A stretch of 5,017 nucleotides of DNA, from contig JAGWTX010000216.1 of NCBI GenBank assembly GCA_028875955.1, forward strand, positions 1 through 5,017. The letters run 5' to 3'. This DNA is from Bacteroidota bacterium (GTDB lineage: Bacteria > Bacteroidota > Bacteroidia > Chitinophagales > Chitinophagaceae). The position numbers and the translations under genes are program-made. The notes under the pieces were generated by a model, which was not told the origin of the DNA, made no database searches, and saw nothing but the letters and a program-made list of their open reading frames with translations. How positions within the stretch are numbered: the first letter of the stretch is position 1; each line of letters begins with the position of its first letter. Of the stretch, positions 1 through 5,017 are shown piece after piece.

Positions 1-315
1 GTGGAACCGGAACTTTCGCCCGTATTAAGTGGGGGTGCGCCGGGGCCACACCCCTTGCAGGGTATTGGGGCAGGGTTTGTGCCTTCGGTATTAAACACGG
101 AAATATTGGATGGCGTGATACAGGTGAGTAAGGAAGATGCTTTTCTTTTCGCACAAAGACTGGCCAAGGAAGAAGGCATCCTTTCAGGCATCTCCACCGG
201 GGCTTCACTGGCAGCCGTTGCCCAGAAATTGAAAGAGATCCCTGCAGGTGCCAAAGTGCTCACATTTAATTACGATACCGGTGAAAGATATTTATCAGTT
301 GAAGGACTCTTTTAA
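1..315 (+). CDS. cysK: Cysteine synthase (O-acetylserine sulfhydrylase), 3' part
   Basis: This is the C-terminal 104 residues of a PLP-dependent enzyme that joins sulfide to O-acetylserine to give cysteine and acetate in the cytosol. The gene begins before the window, so the GTG at position 1 is an internal valine codon, not a start. Visible family motifs are SPVLSGG followed by PGPH (about residues 6-17 of the fragment), the glycine loop GIGAGF (21-26), GISTGAS (63-69), whose first Ser corresponds to the serine that contacts the PLP ring nitrogen, and YDTGERYLS (91-99) near the end. The PLP lysine and the phosphate-binding loop lie outside the window. PGPH is followed by PLQG where well-known CysK proteins have KIQG. 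The stop TAA at 313-315 is 9 nt before cobA, which suggests co-transcription with the sulfite reductase genes that supply its sulfide. CysK is preferred over CysM because of the PGPH/GIGAGF region, but the two are hard to separate from a fragment. Confidence 0.93.
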   Translation: MEPELSPVLSGGAPGPHPLQGIGAGFVPSVLNTEILDGVIQVSKEDAFLFAQRLAKEEGILSGISTGASLAAVAQKLKEIPAGAKVLTFNYDTGERYLSVEGLF

Positions 316-324
316 TCTGTTTGT

Positions 325-1179
325 ATGAATCCAAATGATACCATTGGCAAAGTGATATTGGCAGGTGCGGGTCCGGGTGATCCGGATCTGGTGACCATAA
401 AAACTGCCAACTATCTGCAACAGGCAGACGTGGTACTAACAGACAGGCTGGTGAGTAAGGTTATCCTGAATCGATATGTCAGACCCGGTGCCCTGATTCT
501 TGAAGTGGGTAAACAATGCAGGAGAGGTGTATCCACACCGCAGGTAACCATCAATGAACTGCTGGTGAAATACGCCAGGGAAGGAAAGTTTGTGGTAAGA
601 CTAAAAGGGGGGGATGTTTCCTTTTTTTCCAATGTACTGGATGAGCTCGAAACGTTAACTGCCAATGGCATTCCTTATGAGATCGTACCTGGCGTGACTG
701 CAGCTTCCGGTGCAGCCGCCTATGCCGGCATACCACTGACTGCCCGCGATCATGCAACGGCCGTTCGGTTTGTCACTTATTATAAATCAACCATAGTATC
801 CGATGCGTATTGGAAGGAACTGGCCGCGACAGACGATACGCTGGTATTCTACATGTCTTCCGAAACCATTGATGCCCTGGTTCAGCATTTATTGGATCAG
901 GGTATTGCCAGCGATAAAAAACTGGCTGTCATAGAACAGGCAACCACCACCTATCAGCAGGTATATGTATCAGGCATTCATGAGTATCAGGACAAATACA
1001 AGGGGCAGACCTATCTGTCCCCCTCACTGATCATCATCGGAAAAGTGGTGGGTTTGCAGGAATCGTTTGGCTGGTTCAAAGGAAGCAACCTGCGGGAATA
1101 TTATTTTAAGCCATTGACAAGTACTGTCAAATCAATTGTACCGAATGAATCTGCAAAAATCTATGCTGGCAGGGCCTAA
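325..1179 (+). CDS. cobA: Uroporphyrinogen-III C-methyltransferase (SUMT), siroheme branch
   Basis: The 284-residue product should methylate uroporphyrinogen III twice with S-adenosylmethionine to give precorrin-2, the first committed step to siroheme. Family motifs in order are AGAGPGDPDLVT (13-24), GKQCRRG plus TPQ..IN (62-77), VRLKGGD (91-97), EIVPGVTAA (119-127), GIPLTARDHA (135-144), VFYMSSE (174-180) with the methionine typical of SUMT, and IIIGKVVGL (236-244) near the end. Length matches the single-domain SUMT family, so this is not the fused CysG. Two places differ from the textbook family: GGD is followed by VSFFSNVLDE instead of PFxFGRGGEE, and TYYK replaces the usual TGH after PLTxRDxATAVRFV. 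My recollection is that Bacteroidota SUMTs share these changes. The ATG follows the cysteine synthase stop by 9 nt with no Shine-Dalgarno sequence. The 3' end overlaps cysJ, and the last 20 or so residues form a poorly conserved tail. A cobalamin role is possible in principle, but the neighbours point to siroheme. Confidence 0.95.
   Translation: MNPNDTIGKVILAGAGPGDPDLVTIKTANYLQQADVVLTDRLVSKVILNRYVRPGALILEVGKQCRRGVSTPQVTINELLVKYAREGKFVVRLKGGDVSFFSNVLDELETLTANGIPYEIVPGVTAASGAAAYAGIPLTARDHATAVRFVTYYKSTIVSDAYWKELAATDDTLVFYMSSETIDALVQHLLDQGIASDKKLAVIEQATTTYQQVYVSGIHEYQDKYKGQTYLSPSLIIIGKVVGLQESFGWFKGSNLREYYFKPLTSTVKSIVPNESAKIYAGRA
1145..1179 (+). other. cobA/cysJ coding overlap (35 nt)
   Basis: The last 11 codons and stop of cobA are read in a second frame as the first codons of cysJ. 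The overlap is 35 nt from ATG 1145, 44 nt from TTG 1136 or 17 nt from ATG 1163. Overlaps like this usually mean that ribosomes finishing the first gene help to start the second. The inference is that SUMT and the flavoprotein are translated from one message. The exact start is not settled by the sequence, since no Shine-Dalgarno motif favours one candidate. Confidence 0.7.
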
Positions 1180-2857
1180 GCAAAAAATATTGACCGACCT
1201 GGTTAGCAGTGTCAGCAAAGAGGAGCTGATCTGGATCAATGGGTTTATTTCAGGCATACTGAATAACGACTCAGCATCCCAAGAATTGCCGCTTGTGAAC
1301 ACGGGGACAAAAAAAATAACCCTGGTATATGGTACCGAAACAGGCAATGCCAAAAAATTAGCCACCGATCTTGCCGTAAAAGCCAAAAAGCAACAGATTC
1401 AGGTAAAATTGTCCAGCCTGGATCAATACCGTCTTACAGATCTGACAAAAGAAGAAAATCTCTTTGTTGTTATCAGTACCCAGGGTGATGGAGAGCCCCC
1501 CATTGCCGCACAGAAATTTTATGACCACATACATCACAACGGTTTTCGGCTGGATCATCTCAAATACAGCGTGTTGGCACTGGGCGACACATCCTACCCG
1601 ATGTTTTGTAAAACCGGTGAAGATGTGGATGCGCAATTGCATAAGCTGGGCGGCACAAGACTGGTTCCTGTAAAAAAATGTGATGTGGAATACGAGGCGG
1701 ATGCGGATGCCTGGTTTCAGGAGGTGATCCTTTCCCTGCAGGAAACCAGGCCTCAGGTGCTCCCGGTCAAACAGCCGGTTACAACAGGAGGCAAATCCAA
1801 TAAAATTATTTATACGGGAACCGTTGTCCAGCATGTCAACCTGCACGACAGGGGTTCTGAAAAAGAAACCTATCACATAGAATTGGAGGCTCCATCCGTG
1901 GAATATGAACCGGGAGACAGTATCGGGATTGTTCCGGAAAACCCGGGATACCTGGTAATGGAACTTTTGTCCCTGACAAAAGCAGAAGGGAGCAAGCAAT
2001 ATCATTATAAAGATGCCAACTATCCGCTCACTGAACTTCTGCAAAAGAAACTAAGCCTGGTATACCTGCATGAGCGTGTGGTGAAAAAGTATGCGGCACT
2101 GGTGAATCAATCCATACCCGAAGTGAAATCAGATCTGATCAACCTGCTGCAACAATACCCGCTTAGTGATGGGATCGGCTGGGAAGAACTGATCCAGATC
2201 CTCCCCGCTCAATCCCCCAGGATCTATACCATTGCTTCCTCACCCACAGCACAGGAGGGTGAAATTCACCTGACGGTGGAGAAGGATAGGTTTGTAGTTG
2301 AAGGCATCACAAAAACCGGTTTGTGTTCAGATTATTTATCGGAACTTAAAACGGATGCATCCATCCATTTTTTTGTGCAAAAAAACAAACGCTTCCGTTT
2401 ATCGGCACCCGAAAAGGATATGATTATGATCGGGCCGGGCACAGGAATCGCCGCTTTCCGTTCCTTTCTTTTTGAAAGAGATGCTACCGGTGCCACAGGC
2501 AAAAACTGGCTTTTTTTCGGAGAAGACCATTTTGTTTCAGATTTTTTTTACCAGACAGAGATACAGGATTGGGTGCAAACAGGTGTTTTGCAAAAAATTT
2601 CCCTGGCATTTGCAAAAGACAACCATCCCAACCCTTTGGTACAGGACGCAATTATCCGGGAAGGAAAGACTTTGTTTCAATGGTTGCAATCTGGCGCCAG
2701 TCTTTATCTCTGCGGACAGAAAACACCCATGAGTGTGGAAGTGGAAAAAGCCTTGCTGGCTGTTTTTGAAAAGGAAGGCAATCTAACCCCGGAAGCGGCG
2801 CTGGATTATTTCGAGGAACTGAAAACAGCAGGCAGGTATTCTAAAGATGTGTATTAA
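1145..2857 (+). CDS. cysJ: Assimilatory sulfite reductase, flavoprotein (alpha) subunit
   Basis: This 570-residue diflavin reductase passes electrons from a pyridine nucleotide through FAD and FMN to CysI. Parts in order: an N-terminal helix region (about 17-40) resembling the segment E. coli CysJ uses to assemble its octamer; a flavodoxin domain (about 58-200) with YGTETGNA (62-69), STQGDGEPP (111-119) and LGDTSYPMF (146-154); a linker; an FAD domain with YEPGDSIGI (254-262) and RIYTIASSP (359-367); and a nucleotide-binding domain with GPGTGIAAFR (430-439), LFFGEDHF (456-463) and LCGQKTPM (522-529). It ends in DVY, as E. coli CysJ (599 aa) does. The Ser of RxYS is Thr here, and the NADPH 2'-phosphate site is not conserved (see findings), so the donor may differ. 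The ATG at 1145 is chosen; TTG at 1136 and ATG at 1163 are alternatives. All three overlap cobA, which suggests translational coupling. Assignment to CysJ over other diflavin reductases rests on domain order and the adjacent cysI. Confidence 0.95.
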   Translation: MNLQKSMLAGPKQKILTDLVSSVSKEELIWINGFISGILNNDSASQELPLVNTGTKKITLVYGTETGNAKKLATDLAVKAKKQQIQVKLSSLDQYRLTDLTKEENLFVVISTQGDGEPPIAAQKFYDHIHHNGFRLDHLKYSVLALGDTSYPMFCKTGEDVDAQLHKLGGTRLVPVKKCDVEYEADADAWFQEVILSLQETRPQVLPVKQPVTTGGKSNKIIYTGTVVQHVNLHDRGSEKETYHIELEAPSVEYEPGDSIGIVPENPGYLVMELLSLTKAEGSKQYHYKDANYPLTELLQKKLSLVYLHERVVKKYAALVNQSIPEVKSDLINLLQQYPLSDGIGWEELIQILPAQSPRIYTIASSPTAQEGEIHLTVEKDRFVVEGITKTGLCSDYLSELKTDASIHFFVQKNKRFRLSAPEKDMIMIGPGTGIAAFRSFLFERDATGATGKNWLFFGEDHFVSDFFYQTEIQDWVQTGVLQKISLAFAKDNHPNPLVQDAIIREGKTLFQWLQSGASLYLCGQKTPMSVEVEKALLAVFEKEGNLTPEAALDYFEELKTAGRYSKDVY

Positions 2858-2900
2858 ATATTTTGAACACCGAATCAGCGAATTCATATAACCCATAATC

Positions 2901-4562
2901 ATGTCAGAAAAATCAGGCATAGAACATATCAAGGAAGCCAGCCGGCATTTACGCGGAACATTGGTGGAAAGTCTGAACGACGAAGTAACAGGAGCTATCC
3001 GGGAAGATGACCAGGCGGTGATAAAGTTTCATGGCATGTACCAGCAGGATGACCGTGACCGCAGGGAAGAAAGGGCGGCCAAAAAACTGGAACGACTGTA
3101 CTCATTCATGATCCGTCTCCGGCTTCCGGGTGGATTTCTGACGGCAGACCAATGGCTGGCCGTATATGATATCGCCGGTAAAAATGCTACAGGTGTTATC
3201 AAAATCACTTCCCGGCAGACATTGCAATTGCACGGGATATTGAAATCGGATATCAAGCCAACCATCCAGGCGTTTAACAAAGCCCATCTCGATTCCATTG
3301 CTACCTGCGGAGATATTAACCGGAATGTTTTGTGCAGTTCCCACCCCAATGAATCTCCCCTGCATGCACAGGTGTTTGCCTATGCAGACAAAATCAGTGA
3401 ATTGCTGATGCCCAAAACAAAAGCCTATTATGAAATCTGGCTGGACGAAGAAATACTGGAAGATAAAAAAGAAGAAGAGGATCCCTTATACCAGGAAAGA
3501 TATTTGCCGCGCAAGTTCAAGATCGCCATTGCCATTCCGCCAAATAACGATGTGGATGTGTTCACCAATGATGTGGGGCTGATCGCCGTTATAGAAGACG
3601 GAAATCTTAAGGGGTTCAATATTGCGATAGGCGGCGGATTATCCAGTACCCATGGTAATCCGGATACCTACCCCAGATTGGGCAGTCTGATCGGTTTTGC
3701 CGATTCAGAAGAAAAAACACTGAAAGCTGTGTATGAAATTGCCACCCTGCAACGGGATTATGGTAACCGGTCTGATCGTAAACAGGCAAGGCTCAAATAT
3801 ACCCTGGACAAATATGGGGTTGAATGGTTTACAAAAGAATTGGAAAAACGAACCGGGTTTGCCTTGCAGCCTGTACGACCCTTTTCTTTTCAAAGCCGCA
3901 AAGACAGATTCGGATGGGAACAAAATTTCCGGGGATTATGGTATTATACAGCATTTGTAGAAAATGGCCGGATATTGGATGAACCGAAAACACGGTTAAA
4001 ATCGGCTTTGCATGCGATTGCAGAAACGGGAAAAGCACAATTCCGGTTTACCTGTAACCAGAATGTTATCATCAGTGATATTGCAACGGAAGACAAACCA
4101 ATGATCCAATCTATACTTGATGAATATGGCGTATCAGCCGGAACGGAAGCCAGTTCTGCCATTCGTCGGAATGCGATGGCCTGTGTGGCATTCCCCACCT
4201 GTCCGCTGGCATTGGCCGAAGCGCAGCGTTATATGCCTTCACTGATCGACAAGATAGAATGGTTGCTGGCAAAACATGCACTTGGCCAGGAAGAGATGAT
4301 CATCCGCATGACCGGTTGTCCCAATGGTTGTGCCCGTTCCTACGCAGCAGAAATCGGGTTTGTGGGAACCGCTTACGGAAAATACAATATGCATCTTGGC
4401 GGCGACAGGACGGGGCAGCGTTTGAACAAGATCTATAAGGAAAATATAGAAGAGGCAGAAATACTGGAAACCCTGGATGGTCTTTTTGCCGATTACGCTT
4501 CAGGAAAAAACAGGGATGAAACATTTGGCGACTATGCCCTTCGCAAAGAATGGGTTGCCTGA
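2901..4562 (+). CDS. cysI: Assimilatory sulfite reductase, hemoprotein (beta) subunit
   Basis: The 553-residue protein binds siroheme and a [4Fe-4S] cluster and reduces sulfite to sulfide by six electrons. It aligns by eye with E. coli CysI (570 aa) over its whole length. HGMYQQDDRD (44-53) and RLPGG (74-78) open the first half. Residues matching the E. coli substrate-binding set are Arg72 (E. coli Arg83), Arg141 in NRNVLC (Arg153), and Lys205 and Lys207 in YLPRKFK (Lys215 and Lys217). The cluster and siroheme ligands are Cys428 and Cys434 in CVAFPTCPLA, and Cys473 and Cys477 in TGCPNGCARS. NMHLGGDRTGQRL (496-508) is also typical. All catalytic residues I can place are present, so the enzyme should be active. 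The C terminus stops about 11 residues short of the E. coli end. The ATG start agrees with the MSEK start of E. coli CysI and lies 43 nt after cysJ, with no clear Shine-Dalgarno sequence. Similar ferredoxin-dependent enzymes exist, but the adjacent cysJ favours the CysJI type. Confidence 0.97.
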   Translation: MSEKSGIEHIKEASRHLRGTLVESLNDEVTGAIREDDQAVIKFHGMYQQDDRDRREERAAKKLERLYSFMIRLRLPGGFLTADQWLAVYDIAGKNATGVIKITSRQTLQLHGILKSDIKPTIQAFNKAHLDSIATCGDINRNVLCSSHPNESPLHAQVFAYADKISELLMPKTKAYYEIWLDEEILEDKKEEEDPLYQERYLPRKFKIAIAIPPNNDVDVFTNDVGLIAVIEDGNLKGFNIAIGGGLSSTHGNPDTYPRLGSLIGFADSEEKTLKAVYEIATLQRDYGNRSDRKQARLKYTLDKYGVEWFTKELEKRTGFALQPVRPFSFQSRKDRFGWEQNFRGLWYYTAFVENGRILDEPKTRLKSALHAIAETGKAQFRFTCNQNVIISDIATEDKPMIQSILDEYGVSAGTEASSAIRRNAMACVAFPTCPLALAEAQRYMPSLIDKIEWLLAKHALGQEEMIIRMTGCPNGCARSYAAEIGFVGTAYGKYNMHLGGDRTGQRLNKIYKENIEEAEILETLDGLFADYASGKNRDETFGDYALRKEWVA

Positions 4563-4626
4563 GCAGACAAACCCGATAATGCTTGTAATTTGATCGATTC
4601 TGAAACATATCCTTCCCTGTCAAATG

Positions 4627-4643
4627 AGGTATCCTCCTTACCT
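4627..4643 (+). other. Small hairpin before the siroheme synthase start
   Basis: AGGTA at 4627-4631 and TACCT at 4639-4643 form a perfect 5-bp stem around the 7-nt loop TCCTCCT. It sits in the short cysI-to-siroheme-gene interval and ends 12 nt before the likely TTG start at 4656. The loop contains CCTCCT, the same sequence as the anti-Shine-Dalgarno core of 16S rRNA. The stem is short and has no U-tract after it, so it is not an intrinsic terminator. A role in tuning translation of the next gene is possible but unproven, and chance is a fair explanation. Confidence 0.2.
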
Positions 4644-4655
4644 GAGAGTAATCAT

Positions 4656-5017
4656 TTGTTTCCCGTTTTTCTGAAACTGGAACAACTGTCCGTTTTGTTG
4701 GTGGGAGGGGGTAATGTGGCATGGGAAAAATTGAACGCGATTTTAGTCAATGCGCCGGCAACCCGCATCAGACTGGTAGCCAAAGAAATCGACGACAGGA
4801 TCCATGCACTCGCAACCGGATATCCCCATCTCCTGCTCGAACAGAAAAGCTATACGAAGGAGGTATTGCAAAATGCAGAACTGGTTGTTGTGGCAGTGAA
4901 TGATATCCCCCTTAGTGAACAGATCCGAAGTGATGCCAAAGCCCTTGGTTTATTGGTAAATGTGGCAGACAAACCGGCTTTGTGTGATTTTTATCTGGGC
5001 TCCATCGTACAGAAAGG
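4656..5017 (+). CDS. Precorrin-2 dehydrogenase / sirohydrochlorin ferrochelatase (CysG N-domain/Met8-like), 5' part
   Basis: The 120 visible residues match the NAD-binding domain of siroheme synthase, which oxidises precorrin-2 to sirohydrochlorin and, in bifunctional members, inserts iron. It opens with FPVFLKLE, then has the Rossmann motif LLVGGGNVAWEKLNAIL, VVVAVND at the next strand, and LLVNVADKPALCDFYLGS. The aspartate of NVAD (codon 4968-4970) corresponds to catalytic Asp104 of E. coli and Salmonella CysG. The chelatase and dimerisation part lies beyond the window. The reading frame is open from the cysI stop and contains no ATG. TTG 4656 is chosen because the conserved family start is reached at once and a weak GAGAG (4644-4648) lies 7 nt upstream. 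TTG 4590 would add 22 Ser/Glu/Pro/Asn-rich residues of no recognised family. Together with cobA this splits the two CysG activities into two genes flanking cysJI. Gene identity is firm; the start is not. Confidence 0.88.
   Translation, partial: MFPVFLKLEQLSVLLVGGGNVAWEKLNAILVNAPATRIRLVAKEIDDRIHALATGYPHLLLEQKSYTKEVLQNAELVVVAVNDIPLSEQIRSDAKALGLLVNVADKPALCDFYLGSIVQK

Noticed and set aside
316..324. Terminator or promoter between cysteine synthase and cobA
   Set aside because: The gap is only 9 nt, with no inverted repeat and no room for a promoter.
1358..2044. Long open frame on the minus strand (228 codons)
   Set aside because: It lies wholly inside cysJ, its translation is rich in Cys, Phe and His with no recognisable motif, and the plus-strand flavodoxin and FAD motifs are clear.
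2858..2900. Possible Bacteroidota promoter (TATTTTG) between cysJ and cysI
   Set aside because: It only approximates the -7 consensus TAnnTTTG and has no -33 partner at the right distance. Operon transcription from upstream explains cysI.
3438..3523. Acidic stretch in CysI (about residues 182-194) as a novel insertion
   Set aside because: E. coli CysI has a similar acidic loop at the same place before YLPRKFK; this one is only about two residues longer.
4586..4592. TAATTTG in the cysI to siroheme gene interval as a -7 element
   Set aside because: One base short of the TAnnTTTG spacing, and the nearest TTG upstream is too far away for a -33 element.
4300..4722. Minus-strand open frame of 140 codons spanning the end of cysI and the following gap
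   Set aside because: The translation is rich in Arg, Pro, His and Cys with no domain, and it crosses the conserved CysI cluster motif and the start of the siroheme gene on the other strand. It is a shadow frame.
4857..4899. Perfect Shine-Dalgarno-like AAGGAGG followed 9 nt later by an ATG (4873)
   Set aside because: The ATG opens only eight codons before a TGA and lies inside the siroheme gene in another frame, where the bases encode Lys-Glu in the normal protein. No gene can be supported.

Overview
This window reads as one plus-strand operon for assimilatory sulfite reduction. It runs from the 3' end of a cysteine synthase gene, through a SUMT-type uroporphyrinogen-III methyltransferase (cobA), the sulfite reductase flavoprotein (cysJ) and the sulfite reductase hemoprotein (cysI), into the 5' part of a precorrin-2 dehydrogenase / sirohydrochlorin ferrochelatase gene that leaves the window. 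Almost every base is coding. The only gaps are 9 nt (316-324), 43 nt (2858-2900) and about 93 nt (4563-4655), and cobA overlaps cysJ by 35 nt. I found no RNA gene, mobile element, CRISPR array, convincing promoter or terminator.

Organism: the protein style (for example the cobA variant with LKGGDVSFF, and the LFPVFLKLE... start and NVADKPALCDFYLGS motif of the last gene), the moderate GC content judged by eye, and the absence of clear Shine-Dalgarno sequences before cobA and cysI suggest a Bacteroidota bacterium, perhaps of the Chitinophagaceae. This is recognition, not a database match.

How the genes work together: CobA makes precorrin-2 from uroporphyrinogen III. The last gene's product would oxidise precorrin-2 and insert iron to give siroheme. 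CysI carries siroheme and a [4Fe-4S] cluster and reduces sulfite to sulfide with six electrons delivered through the FAD and FMN of CysJ. Cysteine synthase then fixes the sulfide onto O-acetylserine. The window therefore couples cofactor supply, reductase and sulfide capture in one transcription unit. Siroheme synthesis is split into separate genes instead of the fused enterobacterial CysG.

I do not see an undescribed system. The best lead is in CysJ. The residues that bind the 2'-phosphate of NADPH in this diflavin reductase family (Ser-Arg...Lys-x-Tyr in E. coli CysJ and rat cytochrome P450 reductase) read Ala-Lys...Asn-x-Leu here, and two nearby nucleotide-binding motifs also deviate, so the electron donor may not be NADPH. 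The second lead is the last gene, which has no ATG start, is in the same frame as cysI across a single TGA, and has a small hairpin just before its likely TTG start.
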